Source: Agathobacter sp. (GTDB lineage Bacteria > Bacillota > Clostridia > Lachnospirales > Lachnospiraceae). Taken from it: DNA of 64,000 nt. A program made the position numbers and the translations under genes. Positions 18,098-26,936 of this stretch are shown piece by piece; position 1 is the first letter of the stretch; each line of letters begins with the position of its first letter. The notes under the pieces are model-generated. The model saw nothing but the letters and a program-made list of their open reading frames with translations. It had not been told where the DNA came from and did not search any database. The DNA is taken from NCBI GenBank assembly GCA_017409825.1, contig JAFQRZ010000018.1:80582-144581 (forward strand), given 5' to 3'.

Positions 18098-19213
18098 ATG
18101 GGAAAAATCAAAAAAGTCGTATCCACCGTTTGGTATGACAAAGAAAACTATCACGAACTTCGCAATGTATTTCCTGAATCAGAATTTGTATATGTTGACT
18201 TCTATGATAAGGAAAAGCTTGCCGAAGAAGCAAAAGATGCCGATGTAGCAATTATACTTGGTGATGTAGACAACTGCCTTTTAGGAGAAAACTCTTTAAA
18301 ATGGATTGCCTGTGATCATGCAGGCTTAAATGGTTCCGCTAGAGATGAGGTATTTGCTAAAAACATTTTTGTTACAGGCGCTGCAGGAAGAAGTGCTCCA
18401 GTACTTGCAGAACACTGTATCTACTTCATGATGCAATACTGCTATCATACAAAGGAACTATTAGCAGCTCAGGCTCAGGGAATATGGGGTGTAGAAGGCT
18501 CTCAGAGTTTCCGCGGTTTGTATGGCCGTAAAGTAGGTATTATAGGTATGGGAAACAATGGAAAAATGTTAGCTGACAGACTTCATGCATTTGGTATGGA
18601 TATTTACGCTTTTGATAAATTTCCATTTAACGGCTATGATTATTTAAAAGGAAAATTCATTGGAAATAACGGTGATACCATTGACTATATTTTAGAAAAC
18701 TGCGATTTTGTGGTTTTGACATTGGCTCTTACTGATGAAACCTATCACATGTTTGACGTAGAAGCTTTCAAAAAAATGAAAAATGATGCATTTTTGGTAA
18801 ATATGGCACGTGGTGGAATTGTTAGCACTCCAGACTTAACTGCAGCTTTAGAAAACTATGAAATCGGTGGTGCAGGTCTTGATGTATTAGAAGAAGAACC
18901 TTTCCCAAGCGATCATCCTTTATGGAATATGCCACAAGTTTATATTACACCTCACATGACACCACAAGTTCCAAATCGTTCTAAACGTTCTATCGAAATT
19001 ATCCGTGAAAACGCACGTCGTTTCGAAGCAGGAGAACCAATGCTAAACTTGCTAACTGAAGCAGACCGATTTAAATCTGGCAATAACCAAAGTGGTTTTG
19101 CGAAGCTTACAAACTCTAATATCCCAAAAGAACAAGTTGCCAAATTACCATTGGAAAAATTCTTAGGACCTCGTGGATGGACAGACCCAGCAGAGTGGAA
19201 TTATTTAGACTAA
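18098..19213 (+). CDS. D-isomer-specific 2-hydroxyacid dehydrogenase with C-terminal extension
   Basis: 371 aa from MGKIKKVVST, with AAGGAG upstream. NAD-dependent interconversion of a 2-ketoacid and a D-2-hydroxyacid. It has the Rossmann motif VGIIGMGNNGKML, the catalytic Arg in NMARGGIV, Glu in LDVLEEEP and His in ITPHMT. Glyoxylate/hydroxypyruvate reductase is a reasonable guess because a glycerate kinase lies in the divergent operon, but formate, lactate or phosphoglycerate dehydrogenase relatives share these motifs. About 50 residues after the usual end (from RFKSGNNQSG to WNYLD) are extra. It is 29 bp ahead of an AraC gene and probably co-transcribed. Confidence 0.82.
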   Translation: MGKIKKVVSTVWYDKENYHELRNVFPESEFVYVDFYDKEKLAEEAKDADVAIILGDVDNCLLGENSLKWIACDHAGLNGSARDEVFAKNIFVTGAAGRSAPVLAEHCIYFMMQYCYHTKELLAAQAQGIWGVEGSQSFRGLYGRKVGIIGMGNNGKMLADRLHAFGMDIYAFDKFPFNGYDYLKGKFIGNNGDTIDYILENCDFVVLTLALTDETYHMFDVEAFKKMKNDAFLVNMARGGIVSTPDLTAALENYEIGGAGLDVLEEEPFPSDHPLWNMPQVYITPHMTPQVPNRSKRSIEIIRENARRFEAGEPMLNLLTEADRFKSGNNQSGFAKLTNSNIPKEQVAKLPLEKFLGPRGWTDPAEWNYLD

Positions 19214-19242
19214 TTATTTAATTTTAGGAGAGTATATCAAAT

Positions 19243-20457
19243 ATGGACCCAACATCTATGGATATTACAGAACGAATCGATTTTTTTTCCAAACTATTAC
19301 ATTGTGACGAAAAGATTATACTTTCTACCTATAACGTATCGGGCTCACTAGTGAAAACCAATGCACAAAATATGTTTTATGATACAATGTTGCGTTATTC
19401 TAAGCGCTTAGATGACGCAATTATATTTGGCGAAAGTTCGAATTCTCCTGTCATCATCACTGTAGAGCTAGGTATTATGTGGAGTATTGCATTTGAGTAT
19501 GATGAATATCAACAATTGCAAACACTCCATGTTATGGGTCCAATTCTTTCCTCTTTTCCATCTGAAGACACGCTCAAGACCATACTAAAAAGGCCACATA
19601 TTCGTCAAAAATGGAAGGAAAAACTAGTCTCTTATATTAAGGATATTCCTATTGTACCTGTGACAAATTTCTTTCATTATACCCTTATGTTGCACTACTG
19701 TGTGAATAATGAATATTTAAATCCTTCCGCAATATCCTTTTTAGATTACCAAACACAGAAGACCGCGACTTCCTCTTCTTCCATTATAGACTATGAAAAT
19801 TATTGGATATTAGAAAACCAAATGGCAGATTTTATCCGAAACGGGGATATTTATTATAAAGGAAAAACACTTTCTGCTTCCTCAATTCTCACAAAACTGC
19901 AACCAATTGCTGACAATGACTTTACGACCGCAAAACAACTGGCTACTGCCTTTTGCGGCTTATGTATTCGAGCAGCAATTGAAGGCGGAGTATCACCTGA
20001 TACTGCATATACCAAGGGTAATGCCTATCTAATCAATATGGCAAGTACCAGCTCTATCGCAAATGTAATATCTATTTGCGAACATGTATTTGAGGACTTT
20101 TTACATCAAGTGCACTCCCGAAAAAACAATCCTAGGTATTCAAAGGAAATCAGCATCTGCATTGACTATATCGAAATCCACTCGGATGAGGAATTAAGTA
20201 TCCATTTTCTAGCTCAAAAAAGTGGTTATAGTCCTTATTATTTATCTAAAAAATTTAAAGAAGAAGTAGGTATTAGTATAAATTCTTATATTAAAAAGAT
20301 TCGTATCAAACGTGCCTCTTACTTACTTTTAGCTACAGATATGGATATTCAAGACATATCCGATTTTCTCCATTTCGGAAATAGAAACTTTTTTAGTAAA
20401 GTTTTCAAGGAAGAAACCGGTATGAGTCCAGCAAATTTCCGCAAAAAAGGAAGCTAG
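19243..20457 (+). CDS. AraC-family regulator, about 400-aa type
   Basis: 404 aa, second copy of the local AraC architecture. The N-terminal region has VMGPILSS and CIRAAIEGGVSPDTAY. The C-terminal helix-turn-helix pair is LSIHFLAQKSGYSPYYLSKK and MDIQDISDFLHFGNRNFFSK, ending GMSPANFRKK. AGGAG lies a little far (about 12 bases) from the ATG. It follows the dehydrogenase gene and likely controls the divergent seven-gene operon. Its stop codon lies inside the terminator hairpin. Confidence 0.88.
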   Translation: MDPTSMDITERIDFFSKLLHCDEKIILSTYNVSGSLVKTNAQNMFYDTMLRYSKRLDDAIIFGESSNSPVIITVELGIMWSIAFEYDEYQQLQTLHVMGPILSSFPSEDTLKTILKRPHIRQKWKEKLVSYIKDIPIVPVTNFFHYTLMLHYCVNNEYLNPSAISFLDYQTQKTATSSSSIIDYENYWILENQMADFIRNGDIYYKGKTLSASSILTKLQPIADNDFTTAKQLATAFCGLCIRAAIEGGVSPDTAYTKGNAYLINMASTSSIANVISICEHVFEDFLHQVHSRKNNPRYSKEISICIDYIEIHSDEELSIHFLAQKSGYSPYYLSKKFKEEVGISINSYIKKIRIKRASYLLLATDMDIQDISDFLHFGNRNFFSKVFKEETGMSPANFRKKGS

Positions 20458-20478
20458 TATTCTAGCTTCCTTTCGTTT
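20442..20478. terminator. Bidirectional terminator between AraC and Dabb genes
   Basis: Arms GGAAGCTAG (20449-20457) and CTAGCTTCC (20462-20470) are perfect, with an A-run on the left and TTTCGTTT on the right. It serves both convergent genes. Confidence 0.85.
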
Positions 20479-20494
20479 ATGCAAATCTTTTATT

Positions 20495-20797
20495 TTACAC
20501 CTCATAATCCAAACAAGCTCGATTACATACATAAGGTCGTACATATTTATTTGCTACTGCCACATGGTCTGGGTGACTACCATATACTTTCACATCTTCA
20601 GCGTTCTCCAAAGTCGTCACAAGTGCCATATCGTGCGTACTTGTCGTAAGTGGTGCTACAACGAATTTTGCACTCAAAAGTCCCGGCACTTTCCCTACCA
20701 AACCTTCCAAATGTTTTGCCATTTCAGCCTGAAGTGTCGCTTTCTTTTCTTCTTCGATTTCGTCTTTAAAATTCCACATTACAATATGATGTACCAT
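20495..20797 (-). CDS. Dabb-family stress-responsive A/B barrel protein
   Basis: 100 aa. MVHHIVMWNFKD at the start, KVPGLLSAKF in the middle and the SHPDHVAVANKYVRPY end match the Dabb (dimeric alpha/beta barrel) family. Members vary in role and no reaction can be assigned here. GGAGG precedes the start. It lies 53 bp after xylA and may be co-transcribed with xylBA. Confidence 0.85.
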   Translation of the reverse strand: MVHHIVMWNFKDEIEEEKKATLQAEMAKHLEGLVGKVPGLLSAKFVVAPLTTSTHDMALVTTLENAEDVKVYGSHPDHVAVANKYVRPYVCNRACLDYEV

Positions 20798-20850
20798 AAT
20801 TTTCCTCCATAATTAGTTATATTCTACAATTTCATAATAGCACATATACA

Positions 20851-22164
20851 TTAATTTCTAAACAAAATACTATTCACGACACCTTCTAAATATTCCTGAC
20901 GACCACTACCCGGATGAGCTACACTACCCATATTTTCTGCATAAGTCGCTAACTCTTCTAATGTAGTTTCATCATTACGAATCTTAGCACCAATGCCTTC
21001 TTTGTAACTATCATATCTTTCTTCAATGAAACTGTCGATTCTGCCATCTTCGATTATTTCAGCAGCTTTGATAAGACCTAATGCAAATGCATCCATACCT
21101 AAAATATAAGCATGGAACATATCTTCGTGTGTGTAGCTTGGACGACGTGTTTTTGCATCAAAGTTAAAGCCGCCTGTAAGTCCACCTGCTTTCAACACTT
21201 CATACATACACATAGTAGTTTCGTATACATTGAATGGGAATTCATCGGTATCCCAGCCTAAGAGATAATCACCCTGGTTTGCATCGATTGAACCAAGCAT
21301 TCCATTGATGGCTGAAATTCTTAAATCATGCTGGAAGGTGTGACCTGCCAATGTTGCATGATTTGCTTCTATATTCATCTTGAAATCTTTATCCAAACCA
21401 TACTGACGAAGGAAGCCAATCGCTGTCGCAGCGTCAAAATCGTACTGATGCTTCATTGGTTCCTTTGGTTTTGGCTCGATGTAGAAGTCACCTGTAAAGC
21501 CGATGGAACGTCCATAAGTTACTGCCATCTTCATAAGCTTTGCAATATTTTCCTGCTCGAATTTCACATCTGTATTTAAGAGTGTTTCATAGCCTTCACG
21601 TCCACCCCAGAATACATAGCCTTTTCCACCAAGTTTTACTGTAATATCTAAAGCTTTTTTAATCTGTGCTGCTGCAAAACAATATACGTCTGCTGAGTTT
21701 GTTGAACCTGCACCATTCATAAATCTCGGGTTACCAAACATATTTGCTGTACCCCAAAGACATTTGATACCAGTTTCATTCATTTTTTCTAAGATGTAAT
21801 CTGAAATTTCATCTAATCTACGATTGGTTTCTTTGATATCTTCTGCTTCTGGTACGATATCTACGTCATGGAAACAGAAGTATGAGATACCAAGCTTCTG
21901 CATAAATTCGAATCCTGCATCTACCTTTGCTTTTGCATGCTCCATGGTTCCTGGTGCTTCACCAAAACTTTTATCTGTAGTATCACGACCAAACATATCT
22001 GTGCCACCTGCACAAAGGTTGTGCCACCATGCCATAGCAAATGGCAAATGCTCCTTCATAGGTTTTCCCATAATCATTTTTTCTGCATCATAGAATTTGA
22101 AAGCCAATGGATTTGTGCTTTCTGGTCCCTCGTATTTAATTGTTGGAATGTTAGAAAAATACAT
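20851..22164 (-). CDS. xylA: Xylose isomerase
   Basis: Converts D-xylose to D-xylulose (also D-glucose to fructose) with divalent metals. At 437 aa it is a class II enzyme. Visible motifs are the catalytic His in FCFHDVDI near residue 101, [16 protein letters not shown] near 184-199, the metal ligand in YIEPKPKEP and [15 protein letters not shown] near 268-282. AGGAG precedes the start. It begins 12 bp after xylB. Confidence 0.97.
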   Translation of the reverse strand: MYFSNIPTIKYEGPESTNPLAFKFYDAEKMIMGKPMKEHLPFAMAWWHNLCAGGTDMFGRDTTDKSFGEAPGTMEHAKAKVDAGFEFMQKLGISYFCFHDVDIVPEAEDIKETNRRLDEISDYILEKMNETGIKCLWGTANMFGNPRFMNGAGSTNSADVYCFAAAQIKKALDITVKLGGKGYVFWGGREGYETLLNTDVKFEQENIAKLMKMAVTYGRSIGFTGDFYIEPKPKEPMKHQYDFDAATAIGFLRQYGLDKDFKMNIEANHATLAGHTFQHDLRISAINGMLGSIDANQGDYLLGWDTDEFPFNVYETTMCMYEVLKAGGLTGGFNFDAKTRRPSYTHEDMFHAYILGMDAFALGLIKAAEIIEDGRIDSFIEERYDSYKEGIGAKIRNDETTLEELATYAENMGSVAHPGSGRQEYLEGVVNSILFRN

Positions 22165-22176
22165 ATTTGTTCTCCT

Positions 22177-23652
22177 TTATTTTATATTTACAAATAGTTC
22201 TTTACACGCTGGGTAAATCTGTTTCCACTGCTGATATTTTACTTCATACTTACTCACCAGCTCTGGACTTGGTTCTATCACAGTTTCTACTTTTACAAAA
22301 GCTTCGGTCACTGCCTGAATACTTTCATATTCATTGCAGCCTACCATGGCAAGCATCGCTCCACCATAGCCTGGTCCCTGTTCTACTTTAAGGATTTCTA
22401 GTGGAATGCCTAAAATATTGGCAAACATGGTTCTCCAAAGTGGTGATTTGCTGCCACCACCACAGATTTTGGAAGTTTTGATATCCAGCCCAAGGCTTCT
22501 CGCTACTTCAAAGGAATCACGAATGGCAAATGCTACACCTTCCAATACCGCCTGCATCATATCTGCTCGATTTGTACCCATGGTCATTCCCATAAATGTG
22601 CCTCTGGCATTTGTATCGTTGATTGGACTGCGTTCGCCCATGAGATATGGTAGGAAGTAAACATGATTTTCTCCCAATTTATCTTCTGTAATAGGCTCCT
22701 GCTCTGTTTCAAAATCATCCGTTTTTAATATCTCTTCGCAGAACCATTTATTACAGCTTGCTGCACTGAGCATACATCCCATGAGATGATACCCTCCGTC
22801 TGCATGTGCAAAAGCATGTAAGGCATTATTTGGATCTACACCGAATTTATCGGAAGAGATAAATATGGTTCCGGAAGTCCCAAGGCTAATATTGCATCCA
22901 CCGGCTCCTATCGTTCCTGTTCCTATGGCTGCTGCAGCATTATCTCCTGCACCTGCTACTACTTTTACTCCGGCTGGTAAACCTAACAGGCTGGCAATCT
23001 CTGGTTTTACTGTTCCAATCACTTCATAACTTTCAAAGAGTTTTGGCATCTGGCTTTCTGTGATACCACAAATATCTAGCATTTCCTTGCTCCATGTCTT
23101 CTTTTCCACATCTAAAAGCAACATGCCAGAAGCGTCAGAATAATCACAGGCATGCACACCTGTCAAACAGTAATTGATGTAATCCTTTGGCAACATGACC
23201 TTTTTGATGTGAGCAAAGTTTTCTGGCTCATTTTCCTTTATCCAAAGAATCTTTGGTGCGGTAAATCCTGCAAAAGCAATATTTGCAGTGTATTCAGATA
23301 TCTTTTGTTTTCCAATTTCATTATTCAAATAGTCTACTTCTTTTTCCGTTCTACCATCGTTCCACAAAATTGCTGGACGAATCACCGCATCCTGTTCATC
23401 TAGTACTACTAAACCATGCATCTGACCACCAAGCCCAATTCCACCAACTTCGTTCGCATCATACCCCTTTATAAGTTCTGCAATTCCCTCAAAACAGGCA
23501 CTCCACCAATCTGCTGGATTCTGCTCCGACCACCCCGGATGTGGGAAATACAATGGATACTCTTTTGTGATGGCATTTACAATTTCTCCTGACTCTTTTA
23601 CAAGCATTAGCTTAGTTGCTGATGTCCCCAAATCAATCCCTATGTAATACAT
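22177..23652 (-). CDS. xylB: Xylulokinase
   Basis: Phosphorylates D-xylulose to xylulose 5-phosphate for the pentose phosphate pathway. 491 aa, FGGY family: MYYIGIDLGTSATKLML, GGIGLGGQMHGLV, the ATP-site GAGDNAAAAIGTG, and CGGGSKSPLWRTMFAN near residue 405. AGGAGG precedes the start. It is first in xylBA, and a cupin-AraC gene lies upstream behind a terminator. Confidence 0.96.
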   Translation of the reverse strand: MYYIGIDLGTSATKLMLVKESGEIVNAITKEYPLYFPHPGWSEQNPADWWSACFEGIAELIKGYDANEVGGIGLGGQMHGLVVLDEQDAVIRPAILWNDGRTEKEVDYLNNEIGKQKISEYTANIAFAGFTAPKILWIKENEPENFAHIKKVMLPKDYINYCLTGVHACDYSDASGMLLLDVEKKTWSKEMLDICGITESQMPKLFESYEVIGTVKPEIASLLGLPAGVKVVAGAGDNAAAAIGTGTIGAGGCNISLGTSGTIFISSDKFGVDPNNALHAFAHADGGYHLMGCMLSAASCNKWFCEEILKTDDFETEQEPITEDKLGENHVYFLPYLMGERSPINDTNARGTFMGMTMGTNRADMMQAVLEGVAFAIRDSFEVARSLGLDIKTSKICGGGSKSPLWRTMFANILGIPLEILKVEQGPGYGGAMLAMVGCNEYESIQAVTEAFVKVETVIEPSPELVSKYEVKYQQWKQIYPACKELFVNIK

Positions 23653-23817
23653 TGGTCCCCTCCTTTTTATACATATCTTTGTAATTTTAGTATATATTTT
23701 CTGATTGGACTTTTCTTTGACAATTATGTATTTTTATTAGACTAATTTGACCTTACAATAAATATAGCAGATTTCACAAATTGATACTTTCCCTTTTGTC
23801 CAATATTCATGAAAGAA
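23653..23817 (-). promoter_or_regulatory. xylBA control region
   Basis: Between xylB and the AraC terminator. A minus-strand TATACT -10-like box sits near 23690, but I see no good -35, which fits activator dependence. ATTGGAC near 23704 and GTCCAAT near 23800 form a widely spaced inverted pair that could be operator halves. Confidence 0.35.
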
Positions 23818-23868
23818 AGAAAAAGTGCGAATTTGCAGCTGACACTTACCACCTACAAATTCACACTT
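23815..23868 (-). terminator. Terminator after the cupin-AraC gene
   Basis: AAGTGCGAATTTG (23823-23835) pairs with CAAATTCACACTT (23856-23868) with one mismatch. TTTTTCTTTC follows on the minus strand. Confidence 0.7.
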
Positions 23869-23870
23869 CA

Positions 23871-24797
23871 TTACTTTCCTATTTTCAATTGTTCTACTAA
23901 TTTTAAACTGTCCTCTCTGGAATAGAATCGCTCCATAGAGTGAAGACTATGCCTAAGTACTGTATGCTCCGGCTTTGCTGCTTTCATAGAATTACGATAT
24001 TCCTCTGGTGTCATTCCATACTGTTTATGAAACTCTCTTGAAAAATACCTATAATCCGAAAATCCCGACTCCAAACAGACATCAAGCAGTTTCTTATCCC
24101 CTGCTGCAATCAGCTTACAAGCACAGTTGAATCTGACCGATGTGACATAATCCTGGAAATTCTGATTCAAGGTGTTTTTGATAAAACGCGATAAATAGCT
24201 TACTGAACAATCCTCGTTCTGAGCAAAATCAGTTAATCGAATCTTGTGCATATAATTCTCGTCCACAAATGCAATCAGACGTTTTAATCTAGCATTACGT
24301 TTGTCGATACTACTCGTTTCCTCGGTTGTAAGGGTATGTGATGGTATTTTTTGAAGAAGCTGATACAATATCAAACTCCCTTTCCCTACACAATACAAAG
24401 CAAAATGCTCTTCTCTATGAAGATAACTTATCATACATTTTATCAGGTCATCCTTTAGCTTCTGCATTTCTCCTTTGGATAAATACTCATGTACTAATTT
24501 ACCATCTATATAGGTCGGTAACATCTCTGGCAAAATCTTTGATGAAATTTGCATGCACAAAAATGTCGCACTTTCCTTTCGCTTATGAAATTCATGTGGC
24601 TCATTCGGATTAAATACAACCATCTGCCCCGGTTCTAATATGTACTCCTCCGCCTGACAATTCACAGCTAACGAATTCTCAATCACCCAGATTAATTCCC
24701 ATTCTGGATGGATGTGTGGCGTACGATAATCCACGGTATTAAAAAACATACTAAAGCCATCAATTTGTGGATGACGGATAATTTCTAGTTCGTTCAT
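23871..24797 (-). CDS. AraC-family regulator with N-terminal cupin domain
   Basis: 308 aa. The N-terminal beta-barrel sensor has TPHIHPEWELIWV and LEPGQMVVFNPNEPHEFHKR. The helix-turn-helix pair is RLTDFAQNEDCSVSYLSRF and LLDVCLESGFSDYRYFSREF, ending in YGMTPEEYRNS. About 40 residues follow the DNA-binding domain. Its position just upstream of xylBA on the same strand suggests it controls xylose genes, by inference only. The start overlaps the stop of the Rpn-like gene by 4 nt. Confidence 0.88.
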   Translation of the reverse strand: MNELEIIRHPQIDGFSMFFNTVDYRTPHIHPEWELIWVIENSLAVNCQAEEYILEPGQMVVFNPNEPHEFHKRKESATFLCMQISSKILPEMLPTYIDGKLVHEYLSKGEMQKLKDDLIKCMISYLHREEHFALYCVGKGSLILYQLLQKIPSHTLTTEETSSIDKRNARLKRLIAFVDENYMHKIRLTDFAQNEDCSVSYLSRFIKNTLNQNFQDYVTSVRFNCACKLIAAGDKKLLDVCLESGFSDYRYFSREFHKQYGMTPEEYRNSMKAAKPEHTVLRHSLHSMERFYSREDSLKLVEQLKIGK

Positions 24798-25675
24798 GAT
24801 AGATAATCTAACACTTTCTCTTTTTCTAGCTTGTATTCTTCTATAATAAGTTCTACTATTTCGTCATCTGTTTTTCCTACTTTTCGAAGCACACTTACAG
24901 TAGACAATATTCCCTGTTCTATTCCTTGTTCTATTCCCTGTTCTATTCCTTGCTTTATCCCTTTATTCACTAAGCGTTCTGCTACTTCACACATCGTATT
25001 CACCTTACCTTCCTCACTATATAGAATGGTTTCATATTTATTGTCACCGGTCATTACTGATAGCAGTTTCAAAACTGCATCTACATGTTGAATTTCTCTT
25101 GGATCATCTGGCTCATATTCTTTATTTTTTCTCTTTTGAACAAAGAAATTTGCTACAATTCCGAAATCACTTTTGCACAGTTTTAATTGTTCATCTGTCA
25201 GCCAAGCGACTTCTATCACATGTATTTTATAATCATTTACATAATCGTCTAACTCCTCGAAAATCTGTATGCATTCCTTAAGTGATTTATATTTGTTCCA
25301 TCGTTCTTCTGTACCAAAGTATAGCACAAATGATGCAACCGGTACAACGCTTTTTCGCTTATCTAATAGTTGCCCACGATATGCAGCTCCATCATAGCCA
25401 ATCATACGAAATGGCATATTTTTATCTACTTTTATTTGATTTTCAATGCCATATATTGCAATTGCAGTTTCTCCCTTTTTCCAATATTTCGTCACATCAC
25501 GTTCTTGCTCGTGAAGTTTTCCATCTTCTGCTTTATATTGTGAATGTACGGACGTGTTTTCCAACTCGTCAGGCTTTACTATCTCCTTTCCATTATAAAT
25601 ACATACATTCATAATATCCGCGAATACATCATTGTAATCTACCAGAATTTTCTCCGATATATCCTTTTGTCCCAT
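24794..25675 (-). CDS. Rpn-like PD-(D/E)XK family protein with EQGI repeats
   Basis: 293 aa from MGQKDISEKI, with GGAAGG upstream. The core IAIYGIENQIKVDKNMPFRM, followed by YDGAAYRGQL, matches the PD-(D/E)XK nuclease-fold Rpn/PDDEXK transposase-like group, with E and Q as likely active-site residues. Near residues 250-265 a four-residue unit (KQGIEQGIEQGIEQGI) is encoded by near-perfect 12-bp repeats at about 24908-24960, and the unit count could vary by slippage. Rpn proteins in E. coli promote RecA-independent recombination. The gene is coupled to the AraC gene by an ATGA overlap, which is unusual. Confidence 0.75.
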   Translation of the reverse strand: MGQKDISEKILVDYNDVFADIMNVCIYNGKEIVKPDELENTSVHSQYKAEDGKLHEQERDVTKYWKKGETAIAIYGIENQIKVDKNMPFRMIGYDGAAYRGQLLDKRKSVVPVASFVLYFGTEERWNKYKSLKECIQIFEELDDYVNDYKIHVIEVAWLTDEQLKLCKSDFGIVANFFVQKRKNKEYEPDDPREIQHVDAVLKLLSVMTGDNKYETILYSEEGKVNTMCEVAERLVNKGIKQGIEQGIEQGIEQGILSTVSVLRKVGKTDDEIVELIIEEYKLEKEKVLDYLS

Positions 25676-26085
25676 AAACCTTCCTTTCCCTTGAAGGATT
25701 CTTCTGCAAGAATTACATATCAAAATAACACAACAAAAAATTTACACATACTCATATTTTACTTGAGAAAAATCCCTGAAACGGGAATGATATTTAAGAA
25801 AAAGTACGTATTCTTAAATATGGACAATTATGATATCAAACAAATCGCTTTGCTAGGCATGGATGCCTCCTGCATCCGACTCTAAAAACGTAATCCCACA
25901 GACCATCCTACAAGATTTATCTGTTGTTGGATGTATTATAAATACAGGATAGAATATAGCACAAGCATAAATCCATTTCTACAAAAAAGTTTGTGAAAGC
26001 TATAAAAATTCGGCAATGCGGAATTGTGCATGGTGCATAAAATGGACTCCGAAAATTCGGAGTCCTCATTTCTTTTGCTTACCAA
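25676..26085. other. 410-bp gene-free stretch between Rpn-like gene and rhaD
   Basis: No convincing gene. It holds a small hairpin ATTCTT/AAGAAT (about 25697-25712), a perfect inverted repeat TATTTAAGAA/TTCTTAAATA (25791-25800 and 25811-25820), a 21-codon open frame starting at 25820 without a ribosome site, and the rhaD terminator at the right end. It may be a gene remnant. Confidence 0.4.
26036..26065 (-). terminator. Terminator of the rha operon
   Basis: GGACTCCGAA/TTCGGAGTCC (26044-26053 and 26056-26065), with ATTTTATG following on the minus strand, 20 bp after the rhaD stop. Confidence 0.75.
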
Positions 26086-26910
26086 TTATTTCTCATACAA
26101 AAACTTCTCTGGTAACTCTACCTTGAAGTCCACTGCTAAATCTCTGAAATCCTGTGATGTAATAGTCTGTAATTTGTCTGGTCTCATTGAGAGCATCTTT
26201 ACAAGGATTTCTGCAGATTTTTCTACGGTATGCATAAGACCGAAGGTAAGGTCAAAGTCTTCGCCTGCCGCAAACATACCATGATGTGCCCAGATAGCTA
26301 CATCATACTGTTTCATGAGTTCACTAGTAGCTACTGCGATATCGCGTCCGCCTGGTACCATCCAAGGCACAACGCCTATACCCTGTGGGAATACGACTGG
26401 ACATTCCGTAGCCATTTCCCAAAGTTCTCTAGTGAACACTTCGTCAGTAAGTGGAAGTACGAATGTAAGAGCGATGACATTTGTGGTATGTGCATGGTAA
26501 ATCACACGATATTTACCATCTGTTGCAAGCATCTTTACTTCGTGATTCATAAGGTGGCTTGGAAGCTCTGAGGTAGGTCTGCCACCATTTACAAGTCCCC
26601 AAACGATACGATAGTTTTCACCCTTGTCATCTAATTCAATCATGCAGATAGAATCTTCTGGTTTGATAATCACATTTCGAAAGAATTTGCCACTTCCTGT
26701 TACGAGGAAGTATTCTCCTGCCAGCTTTGGCACAGATGTGCCGATTGGCTGCCATTCTTTTGCTTCGAAGTTTTCTTTTACAGATTCTACTTCTTCTGGT
26801 TTTACACGATAGGAAAGGTTTCCACCGTTTCTTTCATGCCATCCTTGTTCCCATCCGTCATTTGCCATGCGGATAAATCCCTGTACGAATTCTGCGTCTA
26901 AAAATCTCAT
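26086..26910 (-). CDS. rhaD: Rhamnulose-1-phosphate aldolase
   Basis: Splits L-rhamnulose 1-phosphate into DHAP and L-lactaldehyde with Zn. Start MRFLDAEFVQGF (274 aa) has AGGAG 8 bases upstream. The class II aldolase pattern is visible in WEQGWHERNGGNLSYRV, the zinc pair in YHAHTTNVIAL and IWAHHGMFAAG near residues 210-220. It begins 26 bp after rhaA. The lactaldehyde would be reduced by fucO at 1285-2433. Confidence 0.96.
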   Translation of the reverse strand: MRFLDAEFVQGFIRMANDGWEQGWHERNGGNLSYRVKPEEVESVKENFEAKEWQPIGTSVPKLAGEYFLVTGSGKFFRNVIIKPEDSICMIELDDKGENYRIVWGLVNGGRPTSELPSHLMNHEVKMLATDGKYRVIYHAHTTNVIALTFVLPLTDEVFTRELWEMATECPVVFPQGIGVVPWMVPGGRDIAVATSELMKQYDVAIWAHHGMFAAGEDFDLTFGLMHTVEKSAEILVKMLSMRPDKLQTITSQDFRDLAVDFKVELPEKFLYEK

Positions 26911-26936
26911 ATATATTCTCCTTTTTGTCAACCCAT

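Noticed and set aside
24908-24960. Short tandem repeats that might be a CRISPR array
   Set aside because: Units are 12 bp, contiguous and in frame within a coding sequence; there are no spacers.
25544-25885. Plus-strand open frame ending in MDNYDIKQIALLGMDASC
   Set aside because: Mostly antisense to the Rpn-like gene; the last 21 codons have an ATG but no ribosome site. Kept only as a possible remnant.
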